Positions 27,704 to 35,776 of a stretch of DNA of 51,558 nt are shown here, piece by piece; positions within the stretch are counted from its first letter, which is position 1, and each line of letters starts with the position of its first letter. The position numbers and the translations under genes are program-made. This stretch comes from an uncultured bacterium (GTDB taxonomy: Bacteria > Hydrogenedentota > Hydrogenedentia > Hydrogenedentales > CAILVY01): NCBI GenBank assembly GCA_937951485.1, contig CALEDJ010000053.1, forward strand, positions 1 through 51,558, in the 5' to 3' direction. Below the pieces are notes generated by a model. That model had not been told where the DNA came from. It was given only the letters and a program-made list of their open reading frames with translations, and did not search any database.

Positions 27704-28450
27704 ATGAGAATCGCGTTAGGGGTCATTCTAGGCGTTACACTGGTGGGCTGCGGGGCGGAATTGCTGACCACGACGGCCATCCAGGGCGAGTTGCAAGCGC
27801 AGCAGTTGTCGGCCATGCAGCGCCAGGTGAAGGGTGCAGCGGACACCTCCGGGCGCATCCAGATAGAACGCGCCATTGCAGCCTATCACGCCGAAAAGGG
27901 CGCCTATCCGCCGAGTCTGGATGCGCTTGCGCCGCAGTATCTTCCGGCCGTGCCGCACCGTCCGGATGGTTCGCCCTACGGCTATGACCCCGCCACAGGC
28001 CGACTGCTTGACGGACCCGCCCCTGCGGGCGGGCCGACCCCCCAGGACTACCAGACCATGGAGCAAATCCGGGCCGCCATCAATCAATACGGCACGGCCA
28101 CGGGCTATTATCCGCCCACGCTGGACGCACTCGCGCCCACCTACCTCCCCGCGCCGCCCCGCACCAGCGCCGGAGAACAGTTCATTTACAACAACCAAAA
28201 CGGTTACCTGGCGCATCCGCGCCAGGCGCCCCCGTCCTCCGCGCCCCCCGCCGCGCCGCGCGCGCCCGCCGCCGGCGGTGCTGGACCGATGGGCGAGGTC
28301 ATGACGGGCATAGGGATGCAGCAGCAACTGGGCGGCATGCGCCAGTCTGGCGCAAGCGCAGCGGGAAGCCGTGCCCGACAGAATTTGCGCGAGACCGGCG
28401 CTGCGCAGGATGAACGCCATCAACAGGTGATGAACGGGCTTGGCCTATAA
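27704..28450 (+). CDS. Lipoprotein with duplicated pseudopilin-like module
   Basis: The product has 248 residues. The signal peptide ends in 'TLVGC' (C16), and GAGGAGG lies upstream. Two similar ~55-residue units follow: 'IERAIAAYHAEKGAYPPSLD' with 'LAPQYLPAVPHRPDGSPYGY', and 'IRAAINQYGTATGYYPPTLD' with 'LAPTYLPAPPRTSAGEQFIY'. These resemble the C-terminal globular part of type II secretion major pseudopilins, where GxYPxxLxxL precedes the loop. The hydrophobic pilin helix is absent; a lipid anchor replaces it. The C-terminal third is Pro/Ala- and Gly/Gln/Arg-rich and probably disordered. The function is unknown. Confidence 0.78.
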   Translation: MRIALGVILGVTLVGCGAELLTTTAIQGELQAQQLSAMQRQVKGAADTSGRIQIERAIAAYHAEKGAYPPSLDALAPQYLPAVPHRPDGSPYGYDPATGRLLDGPAPAGGPTPQDYQTMEQIRAAINQYGTATGYYPPTLDALAPTYLPAPPRTSAGEQFIYNNQNGYLAHPRQAPPSSAPPAAPRAPAAGGAGPMGEVMTGIGMQQQLGGMRQSGASAAGSRARQNLRETGAAQDERHQQVMNGLGL

Positions 28451-28639
28451 TCGCGCTTGCGGCTTGGTGCGGGGCAACAGCACGTACACATCTTCATAGG
28501 TGGTGGAACCGAACCAGCCGAGGCGCGGCTGGCGGCGTTTGTTCACTACCTGGTATCCCCACACGGAATGCAGCCACCACGCCCGCAGCCAAGAGTTGGT
28601 TTTTAATGCCGGGTTGTCCGGAATACCATACTGTGCCAT
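28445..28639 (-). CDS. Small hypothetical protein (64 aa)
   Basis: A perfect AGGAGG lies eight bases before the ATG at 28639, strong support for translation. The product is basic and aromatic-rich, with a Trp cluster 'SWLRAWWLHSVWGYQVV'. I recognise no domain. It converges on the lipoprotein gene with a 6-base overlap of the ends. A GC hairpin (28662-28686) lies in its upstream leader. Confidence 0.6.
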   Translation of the reverse strand: MAQYGIPDNPALKTNSWLRAWWLHSVWGYQVVNKRRQPRLGWFGSTTYEDVYVLLPRTKPQARL

Positions 28640-28661
28640 CGCCGCGCCCTCCTATGCACTG

Positions 28662-28686
28662 CGCCTGCCACGGGTTCCGGCAGGCG
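28662..28686 (-). promoter_or_regulatory. Hairpin in the leader of the 64-aa gene
   Basis: A perfect 8-bp stem CGCCTGCC / GGCAGGCG with a 9-base loop lies just upstream of the AGGAGG site. It could influence translation or mark the transcript end of something upstream. Confidence 0.4.
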
Positions 28687-28922
28687 CCCCGGAACACGCG
28701 GCGGCGTCTGACAAGCCTGACCTCATCCCGCTTGGACGAGGCAGCCTATCTCATCCGTACAATTTGTACCACAAGAATCCCGTTTTTGCAAACAGGCGTA
28801 TGTATGATAGTCCATACCTGTTAGCATCGTACTAGAAAACGGCCAAAAATCTGTTTGAATCTTCGTAACAGTTCGGCCGTAACGCGTGAGCGCCTTTGCG
28901 ACGTTCAGGCGCATGTTTGACC

Positions 28923-29030
28923 GCAGGTCCTTTCGCCGGTTCCGTCATTCCCGCGAAAGCGGGATACCGATTTCACCCCCCCTGCAGGTCCTTTCGCCGG
29001 TTCCGTCATTCCCGCGAAAGCGGGAATACA
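28923..29030 (+). repeat. Direct duplication containing TTCCCGCGAAAGCGGGAA palindromes
   Basis: Two ~45-bp copies start GCAGGTCCTTTCGCCGGTTC and run into CGTCATTCCCGCGAAAGCGGGA. A third, inverted palindrome lies at 29629-29653. This hairpin is a widespread interspersed bacterial element. Confidence 0.8.
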
Positions 29031-29148
29031 GAAAAGGCCTGTGTTTACAAGCCTTTTGTGCTGAATCAGTGTTGTCCAGAATAGATTTTCAAGAAAATGG
29101 TTACATTTTAGCGGAGTGGCGTGCAGCGGAGAATGTTGTGTTCTTTCT

Positions 29149-29276
29149 ACATCCCCCTTGGAAGGGGGTGGCGCGAAGCGCCCGACGAGGTCCCCCTTGG
29201 TAGAGGGTGGCGCGAAGCGCCCAGCGAGGTCCCCCTTGGAAGGGGGTGGCGCGAAGCGACGGGGGATGTAAAAGGC
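29149..29276 (+). repeat. Three-unit array of the CCCCCTTGG structured repeat
   Basis: Three ~40-bp units, each CCCCCTTGGNAGAGGGTGGCG-like followed by CGAAGCGCC, are separated by GACGAGG/CAGCGAGG. The array starts ACATCCCCC and ends GGGGGATGTAAAAGGC, exactly like the single copy at 6041-6090, so the outer ends can pair. Confidence 0.85.
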
Positions 29277-29459
29277 CATATAGTGCGCCCCTGAGATCTA
29301 TGCCTTTCCGCTGAAATGTTACAGAAAATGAAAGGATATGGCCAAAACCCCTGGAAAATCCGGTTGAATCAAGATGATGTGGCAGGCCTTTCCTATACGC
29401 AAACCTTGCCGTCGGATTCCCGAGGCATCATTGACTCGTGTACCAAGGTGTTCTGTTGT

Positions 29460-29621
29460 GTTGCCCCTCACCCCACCCCTCTCCCAGCGGGAGAGGGTGT
29501 TTGCCGCGAAACCTGTGCAATGCCGTTGCTCCCTCTCCCCCCGGGAGAGGGGTGGGGTGAGGGGGGAAATCAATATAATCTAAGACTTTTCTCAGCGCCC
29601 AGAATATTTTGGACAACACTG
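29460..29621 (+). repeat. Composite interspersed repeat, copy 2
   Basis: It begins with CCCTCACCCCACCCCTCTCC and has two CTCTCCC/GGGAGAG palindromes. It ends with CAGAATATTTTGGACAACACTG, the same tail as at 121-158. An isolated related tail (CAGTGTTGTCCAGAATA) lies at 29068-29084 in reverse. Confidence 0.85.
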
Positions 29622-29931
29622 GTGCTGGATTCCCGCTTTCGCGGGAATGACGGGAAGCGAAGGTCGGATCACCATGCGTTTCCCGTCGGATATTTCACCC
29701 CAAACGCCTTACACCAGGCGGCTAAACAGTTACGAACTCTCATGGTTCTTTGGCCTGCTACTGTGACCGGTCTTCCAACCACGCCATGGAGACAACCCTG
29801 GTCCTCCATTACAACTCCGAACTGGACAAATGCCCTTATCCCTCGCCTGGCGCAGAAGGCGGTTCTGCTGAAACCGCCGACAGCACGATAGACCGAGGCG
29901 GGAATAGCGGGTTGATCGCCGCTGTTCTTAA

Positions 29932-29947
29932 TGATAACATCGTATCA
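29932..29947. promoter_or_regulatory. Zur-box-like palindrome upstream of the metal importer
   Basis: TGATAACATCGTATCA is symmetric at TGATA--AT--TATCA. It lies 84 bases before the znuA-type start. TGATAAT-n-ATTATCA-like boxes are known Zur sites in some bacteria; the match is partial. Confidence 0.4.
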
Positions 29948-30030
29948 ATAGGAGGTGGACGGCACACATGCGGTGTTGTTCCCACCTCTTGTGACCGGTT
30001 CGGAATATTTGGTACTCAGGAGGGCGCGCC

Positions 30031-30966
30031 ATGGCGATACGACACAACCGCTGCATTTGGCTGGGCATGATAATTGCCTTGTGCTTGGTATTGTGCGCGT
30101 GCGGCGGCGATGGCGCGCAGGATGCGTCGGATGGCTCCGGCAGGTTGAGGGTTTTCGTGAGCGTGCTGCCCCAAGCGTATATTGTGGAGCGGGTGGGGAG
30201 CGATTTGGTGGAGGTGAGCGCGCTGGTGCAGCGGGGCCAATCGGCAGAAACCTACGAGGTGACGCCCCGGCAGATGGATGCGCTGTCGCGCGCGCAGTTC
30301 TTTTTCCGCGTGGGGATGCCTTTCGAGAATGCGCTGTTGCCGAAAATAGCGCGCACCTGCCCAAACCTTCGGGTAGTAGATACGCGCGAGGGGGTGGCGC
30401 TGCTCGCCGACACGGGCTGCGCACATGGCGATGACCATGAGGACCACGAACACGGGCATACGCACGGGGATTGGGACCCGCACATCTGGATGGACCCGAA
30501 GCGGGTGAAAACGCAGGCGGCGACGGTGGCGGAGGCGCTGTCGCAGGCGCTTCCCGGAGCGCGTGAGATTTTTGCGGCAAATCTGGCGGCCCTGGAGCAA
30601 GACCTGGACGCGGCGCATGAACGCATCGCCGCATTGCTCGCTCCATTCCACGGACGCCGCATCTACGTATATCACCCCGCCTTTGCGTATTTTGCCGACG
30701 CATTCGGCCTGGAGCAGGTATCGGTTGAATTCGAGGGCAAGGAGCCGGGACCTCGGCGCATCCAGCAGATTGTGGATGCAATGAAAACAGAGGGCGCACG
30801 GACGATATTCGTGCAGCCGCAATTCTCGCGGCAAACGGCCGCGGCCATTGCGCAGGAGTCGGGTGCGGCGATTGTGGAACTGGACCCGCTGTCGAAGGAC
30901 CTCCTTGCAACACTGGAACACATCGCAAGGGAAATCGCGCGGAGTCTGGGCGATGCCAGCCAATGA
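30031..30966 (+). CDS. Metal ABC transporter substrate-binding lipoprotein (ZnuA-type)
   Basis: The 311-residue lipoprotein (lipobox ends at C24) has AGGAGG seven bases before the ATG. It carries the cluster A-I (ZnuA/TroA) fold: a metal-binding start 'VFVSVLPQAYIVERVGSD', a His/Asp-rich loop 'HGDDHEDHEHGHTHGDWDPH' typical of zinc binders, 'DPHIWMDPKRVKTQAATVAEAL', and 'YVYHPAFAYFADAFGLEQ'. The His-rich loop argues for zinc over manganese. The ATPase gene overlaps its end by 14 bases. Confidence 0.93.
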   Translation: MAIRHNRCIWLGMIIALCLVLCACGGDGAQDASDGSGRLRVFVSVLPQAYIVERVGSDLVEVSALVQRGQSAETYEVTPRQMDALSRAQFFFRVGMPFENALLPKIARTCPNLRVVDTREGVALLADTGCAHGDDHEDHEHGHTHGDWDPHIWMDPKRVKTQAATVAEALSQALPGAREIFAANLAALEQDLDAAHERIAALLAPFHGRRIYVYHPAFAYFADAFGLEQVSVEFEGKEPGPRRIQQIVDAMKTEGARTIFVQPQFSRQTAAAIAQESGAAIVELDPLSKDLLATLEHIAREIARSLGDASQ

Positions 30967-31708
30967 AGAAACGCCGGCGGTGGCGATGCGCAACGTCTCC
31001 TTCGCCTATGAATCGCGTCCAGTGCTTGAAGCCGTGAATCTTTCTGTACCGCGCGGGCGCTTTGTGTGTTTTGTCGGGCCGAACGGCGGCGGTAAAACGA
31101 CATTGTTCCGGCTGCTGCTGGGGCTGGTCGCGCCGTCGCAGGGCGACATCGAAATCCTTGGGAAAGCGCCTGAGGCGGCGCGCCCGAAAGTGGGTTATGT
31201 GCCGCAGCATTTCGCGTTTGACCCGCTATTCCCCGTCCGCGTTTTTGACGTGGTGCGCATGGGTTGCCTGGGAGGCGCGGAGCGGCTGGGCCGGGCGGAG
31301 GTGCGGCGGCGGGTGGCGAAGGCGCTGGAAGTGGTGGGGCTGCGCGCACTGGAAGGGCAGTGGTTCAACCGCCTCTCCGGCGGACAACGCCAGCGGGTGC
31401 TGATTGCGCGCGCACTCGCCGCAACACCGGAGATGCTCCTGCTGGATGAGCCGACGTCGAATGTGGATGCGGGCGCGGAGAATGAAATTCTGGGTCTGCT
31501 GGAACAACTGCACGGCGCGCTCACCGTACTGTTGGTGACGCATAACGCCGCGGTGGCGTCGCGCTTCCTGGAAATGATCGTTTGCGTCAACCGAAAGGTG
31601 CATGTGCACCCGCCGACGGACCGCATTGACGACCGGCTGATGCGCCACATCTGCGGCTATGAAGCGCCGGCCACATTGGGCGCAGAGGAGATCGCGCGCC
31701 ATGCTTGA
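30953..31708 (+). CDS. Metal ABC transporter ATPase (ZnuC-type)
   Basis: The 251-residue ATPase has Walker A 'GPNGGGKT' at 42-49, Q-loop Q85, signature 'LSGGQRQR' at 141-148 and Walker B 'MLLLDEP' at 161-167. The ATG at 30953 lies inside the end of the binding-protein gene; family similarity begins about ten residues later. It energises import by the adjacent permease. Confidence 0.95.
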   Translation: MPANEETPAVAMRNVSFAYESRPVLEAVNLSVPRGRFVCFVGPNGGGKTTLFRLLLGLVAPSQGDIEILGKAPEAARPKVGYVPQHFAFDPLFPVRVFDVVRMGCLGGAERLGRAEVRRRVAKALEVVGLRALEGQWFNRLSGGQRQRVLIARALAATPEMLLLDEPTSNVDAGAENEILGLLEQLHGALTVLLVTHNAAVASRFLEMIVCVNRKVHVHPPTDRIDDRLMRHICGYEAPATLGAEEIARHA

Positions 31709-32546
31709 TTTCTGGCAGGCGGTGGCCGTGTCGCCCCTGGCGCGCAACGCGCTGCTTGCGGGGCTGCTCGCGAGCATCGCCTGCGGCGTGGTCGGGACCT
31801 ATGTGGTGACGCGACGAATCACCTACATCGCCGCGGGCGTGGCGCATTGCGTACTGGCGGGATTGGGCGCGGCGCAATACCTGAACGTCGTCCATGGCTG
31901 GCGCTGGTTGCAGCCGGTGCACGGCGCGCTCGTTGCCGCCATTGTCGCCGCGGGTATCATCGGGGGGGTCGCGCTGCGCGCGCGCGAGCGCGAAGACACC
32001 GCCATCGGGGCGGTCTGGTCCGTCGGCATGGCGCTGGGCATCCTGTTCATCTACCGCACCCCCGGCTACAACCAGGACATGATGAGTTACCTCTTCGGCA
32101 ACATCCTGTTGGTCACGACGCGGGACCTCTGGACCACGCTCCTCCTCGATGTGATCATCGTGGGGCTGGCCGCCGCGTTCCATCCGCAACTGCAAGCGGT
32201 CTGTTTCGATGAGGAATTCGCGCGCCTGCGCAATCTGCGCGTGGACGTCTATTACATGGTCCTGCTCATGCTCACCGCCGTCACTGTCGTCGTTCTGTCC
32301 ATGGTGGTCGGCATCGTGCTGGTCATCGCGCTGCTCACCCTGCCCGCCGCCATCACCGGACGTTTCGCCGGATCGCTCGCGGGGATGATGGTCGGGGCGT
32401 GCCTCTTGTGCGCCGCATTCACCTGCCTGGGGTTGACCCTCAGTTATGGCCCCGATCTCCCCGCTGGACCCGTCATTATTCTTGTTTGCGGCATGGCCTA
32501 TCTCTTGGTCAACGCCGTCGGATACCTGCGCGCCCGCCGCCGATAA
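31701..32546 (+). CDS. Metal ABC transporter permease (ZnuB-type)
   Basis: The 281-residue ABC-3 family permease has about eight membrane segments. Seen: 'ASIACGVVGTYVVTRRITYIAAGVAHCVLAG' in two parts near the N-terminus, 'AIGAVWSVGMALGILFIY', 'SYLFGNIL' and 'IVLVIALLTLPAAITGRFAG'. The start at 31701 overlaps the ATPase gene by eight bases. It completes the importer begun at 30031. Confidence 0.95.
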   Translation: MLDFWQAVAVSPLARNALLAGLLASIACGVVGTYVVTRRITYIAAGVAHCVLAGLGAAQYLNVVHGWRWLQPVHGALVAAIVAAGIIGGVALRAREREDTAIGAVWSVGMALGILFIYRTPGYNQDMMSYLFGNILLVTTRDLWTTLLLDVIIVGLAAAFHPQLQAVCFDEEFARLRNLRVDVYYMVLLMLTAVTVVVLSMVVGIVLVIALLTLPAAITGRFAGSLAGMMVGACLLCAAFTCLGLTLSYGPDLPAGPVIILVCGMAYLLVNAVGYLRARRR

Positions 32547-32664
32547 GGCAACTCTCGGGAACCAAGACGCGGCCCAACATCGGTAAATAAATGACGAAAA
32601 GGGTCTTCGGAATTCCCATTTTGTCCAAAAAATCCCGCTACTGGTTAGTGCCGTAATTTGCTCC

Positions 32665-32693
32665 TTGCGGAATTTCGGGGGATTTCGTATAAT
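32665..32693 (+). promoter_or_regulatory. Candidate sigma-70 promoter
   Basis: TTGCGG, a 17-base spacer, then a perfect TATAAT. It lies 88 bases before the ATG at 32782. Confidence 0.6.
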
Positions 32694-32781
32694 GGCGCCA
32701 TACTCCCCGAATGCGGGTTATTGGGCACCCCGGTCAAATCATTCGGGAAACAGTCGGCATGTACAAAGAAAGGGGGCTGCG

Positions 32782-33147
32782 ATGCACGAGCGATTTGCGG
32801 AAGGGTGGCGCGCCGCCGGGTATGTGGGGTCGGGGATTCTAACCGATTACCCCAATTCATTGTTCGAGGTGTCCCTGCAATCCCAGGGAAAAACCAGCCG
32901 CCGGATATGCACAGCGCAGGAACTGGGGAAGGTCATCGGCGAGTATTGCCGGCATTTTCCGCGCGCCAGCGTGTACTACGATCCAGAACAGGAAAACGGC
33001 ATGATTGCGGAAGTGCACTGTCATTGCGGGCGCGAGAAAAGCCCGGGCTGTTGCCGGCATCCCGGTTATCACCGCGCCACCATCAGCGTCACTTTCAAAT
33101 CGGTGATAACGCAAAAAGAAGAAATGGCGGGCATGCCCACTGAGTGA
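32782..33147 (+). CDS. Small Cys/His-rich hypothetical protein
   Basis: The product has 121 residues, with AAGGGGG seven bases before the ATG and a good promoter upstream. A short segment has the pattern H-C-H-C-G followed by C-C-R-H ('VHCHCGREKSPGCCRHPGYH'), a potential metal site. The frame is chosen over an overlapping frame of similar length because of the ribosome site and its ordinary composition. I recognise no family. Confidence 0.6.
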   Translation: MHERFAEGWRAAGYVGSGILTDYPNSLFEVSLQSQGKTSRRICTAQELGKVIGEYCRHFPRASVYYDPEQENGMIAEVHCHCGREKSPGCCRHPGYHRATISVTFKSVITQKEEMAGMPTE

Positions 33148-33224
33148 CAACGGGGGTCTTCCTTGGGCGTCGCCGTGATGAGAAGCCTCGCTGTTGATGA
33201 CGTGCAATCCTTGAATCGCGTTGG

Positions 33225-33254
33225 TTGACTTGCAGGGGGGCGGACGGGTAAGGT
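33225..33254 (+). promoter_or_regulatory. Candidate promoter of the YhaM-type gene
   Basis: TTGACT, an 18-base spacer containing a G6 run, then TAAGGT, 61 bases before the ATG at 33316. The layout resembles 18625-18654. Confidence 0.45.
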
Positions 33255-33315
33255 GGAGTTTTCCGCGAAAGGGCAGGCTGCAACCGTGGCGCGATCACGC
33301 GCTGCAAAGGATCGC

Positions 33316-34263
33316 ATGAAGAATCAGTACGTAAACAAACTCCAGGACGGCGACTTCGTCAACGACTATTTCGTCGCGGTGCGCAAAGACTTGCGCCCGC
33401 GACAGAACGGCGGCAAGTTTCTGGGAATGGTCTTCAAAGACAAGACGGGCGATATCGGAGGCGTTTTGTGGAACAATGCCTTCGAGGTGGCCAAATTATT
33501 CGAAGTGGGGGACGTGGTGAATGTGCGCGGCAAGGTGAACACCTACCAGGGCCGCCTGCAAATCCAGGTGGACCAGGTATTGCCGCTGCGTGACAATGAG
33601 TATGACATCGAGGATTTGATCAGCAAGGCCGAAGACACGACCGGCGACCTGAAGGCATTGCGCAAGATTCTGGACTCCGTGCAAAACACCTGGCTGCGGG
33701 AATTGATAAAGCGATTTTGGGCGGATGAAGAGTTCATGGAGCAGTTCCAGACGGCGGCGGCGGCCAAAAAGTGGCACCACGAATACCACGGCGGTCTGGT
33801 CCGCCATTGTCTCGAAATGGCGCGCCTGGCCGAGGCGGCGTGCTCCGTGTTTCCGCAACTGGACCGCGACCTGCTCCTGGTCGGTGTTTTCGTGCACGAC
33901 ATCGGCAAGATAGCGGAAATGTCGCACGATTTCTTCGTTGATTACACAAATGCCGGAAAACTCATCGGCCATCTGCAGATCGGATGCGAGATGGTGCAGG
34001 AAAAGATAAGCGGCATCAAGGATTTTCCCGAAACGATGCGTTTGCAACTCCTGCATATGATTCTATCGCATCATGGGGAATTTCAGAACGGCTCCCCTGT
34101 TCTCCCGAAAACGCTCGAAGCAATCGTCCTTCACCACATTGACAATCTGGATGCCCAAGCCGCCGCGTTTCTGCGGATCATCCAGGAAGCCCGGGACAAT
34201 GGCCAGGAATGGTCCGATTATCAGCCCCTGATTGACCGGATCATCTGGGCGAAGAGCGGGTGA
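33316..34263 (+). CDS. YhaM-type 3'-5' exoribonuclease (OB-fold plus HD domain)
   Basis: The 315-residue product has AAAGGA four bases before the ATG. An N-terminal OB-fold of the tRNA_anti type (about 12-95, 'VWNNAFEVAKLFEVGDVVNVRGKV' in part) is followed by an HD phosphohydrolase domain: 'HHEYHGGLVRHCLEMA', then 'VFVHDIGKI' with the HD pair, and 'ILSHHGEF'. YhaM-like enzymes trim RNA and sometimes single-stranded DNA from the 3' end. The length and domain order are standard. Confidence 0.9.
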   Translation: MKNQYVNKLQDGDFVNDYFVAVRKDLRPRQNGGKFLGMVFKDKTGDIGGVLWNNAFEVAKLFEVGDVVNVRGKVNTYQGRLQIQVDQVLPLRDNEYDIEDLISKAEDTTGDLKALRKILDSVQNTWLRELIKRFWADEEFMEQFQTAAAAKKWHHEYHGGLVRHCLEMARLAEAACSVFPQLDRDLLLVGVFVHDIGKIAEMSHDFFVDYTNAGKLIGHLQIGCEMVQEKISGIKDFPETMRLQLLHMILSHHGEFQNGSPVLPKTLEAIVLHHIDNLDAQAAAFLRIIQEARDNGQEWSDYQPLIDRIIWAKSG

Positions 34264-34291
34264 TCAGGTACGGTCGGCCTCCCCGACGGAA

Positions 34292-35746
34292 TCATTTCGA
34301 TTCAACATTTCCTGTGGTCGCCGTACTGCGTCGGATATCAGCAATGCGGCCTTTGAACGCTTCCAGCAGTTCCGCAACGCCGGGGTCCTGCATCACTGTC
34401 CGCGCGTCTTCGGGGTTGACGGTGGGATAGTAGAGGCTGCTTTCCGGATTGGCGGCCGCCCTGGGGGTGTCCGATACTATGCGCGCTGGTCCTGCCGGGG
34501 CCGCGCGCGCTCGATTAGCCGGCCCGGCTCGGGGAGGGTCCGGCGGTTTCGACGGCCTCTCCTCCTGTGCCGATATTGGGGGCGCAACCGTGCCGCCCTG
34601 CTCCAGCGTCAGAATCTTTTCCAGGACGGTGTCCACGGAAATTTCCACGCCCGCCTTGGAAATGCGGATCAGAAGGGCTTCAAGGGCGATACGCTGGGCG
34701 ATTTGAGAATCGAACCCGCTGGTGAGTTCAGCAAATTGCTCGACAAGGCGGATGAGTCCCGTAAGCGTAAAGCGGCGGGCGCGGCCGCGCACCTCCTCCA
34801 GTTCTTCCTCCGGAAGATGGATCAGGTCGGCATCCTGAACCGTCTTGCTCACGAGCAGATTGCGGAAATATCGCAGGATTTCCTGCACGAACTGAGACAG
34901 GTCCTTCCCGGCGGCGACCACTTCTTCGACGATGACCAGCATGCGCCCGACATCCTTGTCCAGAATGGCGTCGCATAGATTGTGAAGGAGATGCCAGTCC
35001 ACCAGGCCCAGCACGTCAAACACATCCTGACAGGCGATCTCCCCTTCGCAGTAGGTGATGAGTTCATCCAGGATGCTTTCGGCGTCGCGGACGCCGCCCT
35101 CGGCAGCGCGGGCGATGGCATAGAGCGCTTCGTCGGAAGCATGCCGCCCCTCCTGATCGAGCACCTTGCGCAACAGGCCCATGAGTTGCCGCGCGGGAAC
35201 GCGCCGGAAATCATACCTCTGACACCGCGAGATGATGGTTGCAGGAATCTTGTGCGCTTCCGTGGTCGCCAGAATGAAAATGGCATGACTCGGAGGTTCC
35301 TCCAGCGTTTTCAGGAGCGCGTTGAATGCGCCGCTGGATAACTGGTGCACTTCGTCAATGATGTAAATCTTGTAGCGGCCGCTCGTAGGCACCATCCGGA
35401 TGTGGTCGCGGATGTCCCGCACATCGTCCACCCCATTGTTTGACGCGCCGTCTATCTCGATGACGTCAATGTTGGAGCCTTCGCTGATGGACCGGCAATT
35501 TTCGCATGTGCCGCACGGCGTCACGGTCGGCGTTTCATAGGACAGGCAGTTCAAGGCCTTGGCGAGAATCCGCGCAGTCGTGGTTTTGCCGATGCCCCGC
35601 GACCCGATGAAGAGAAAAGCGTGGTGGATGCGGCCCGAAGCGATGGCGTTGCGCAAGGTCCGCGTGATGTGGTCCTGTCCGACTACATCGTCGAACTGCT
35701 GCGGCCGCCATTTGCGCGCCAGCACCTGGTATTGCTTTTCCGCCAT
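34292..35746 (-). CDS. dnaX: DNA polymerase III subunit gamma/tau
   Basis: The 484-residue clamp-loader ATPase has Walker A 'GSRGIGKTTTARI' at 49-61, the zinc module 'CGTCENC', Walker B 'YIIDEVHQLS' (DEVH), 'LLKTLEEPPSHAIFILATTE' and the arginine-finger region 'ISRCQRYDF'. The C-terminal ~80 residues are Pro/Ala-rich, short for a tau tail, so this may function as gamma. The ATG at 35746 has GAGGA upstream. The SRP RNA gene ends ~30 bases before it, a frequent arrangement. Confidence 0.95.
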   Translation of the reverse strand: MAEKQYQVLARKWRPQQFDDVVGQDHITRTLRNAIASGRIHHAFLFIGSRGIGKTTTARILAKALNCLSYETPTVTPCGTCENCRSISEGSNIDVIEIDGASNNGVDDVRDIRDHIRMVPTSGRYKIYIIDEVHQLSSGAFNALLKTLEEPPSHAIFILATTEAHKIPATIISRCQRYDFRRVPARQLMGLLRKVLDQEGRHASDEALYAIARAAEGGVRDAESILDELITYCEGEIACQDVFDVLGLVDWHLLHNLCDAILDKDVGRMLVIVEEVVAAGKDLSQFVQEILRYFRNLLVSKTVQDADLIHLPEEELEEVRGRARRFTLTGLIRLVEQFAELTSGFDSQIAQRIALEALLIRISKAGVEISVDTVLEKILTLEQGGTVAPPISAQEERPSKPPDPPRAGPANRARAAPAGPARIVSDTPRAAANPESSLYYPTVNPEDARTVMQDPGVAELLEAFKGRIADIRRSTATTGNVESK

Positions 35747-35776
35747 GACTTCCTCTGTCGCCGCCTGCATAGAAAA

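Larger units (their letters stand above)
28700..30030. other. Repeat-rich intergenic region
   Basis: About 1.3 kb with no credible gene. It holds duplicated CATTCCCGCGAAAGCGGGAA elements, a three-unit 40-bp array and a composite CCCTCTCCC repeat, each listed separately. Base composition is lower in GC than in the genes. Short open frames here translate only repeat. Confidence 0.7.

Noticed and set aside
29149-29276. Possible CRISPR array
   Set aside because: The units abut with no unique spacers and form palindromes; no cas gene is present.
29316-29891. Plus-strand open frame in the repeat region
   Set aside because: It translates palindromic repeats and has no ribosome site or domain.
29750-30070. 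Open frame overlapping the znuA start
   Set aside because: No family features; it overlaps the AGGAGG-preceded lipoprotein start in another frame.
32658-33143. Alternative frame over the Cys/His protein
   Set aside because: The overlapping frame starting at 32782 has the ribosome site and a more ordinary composition.
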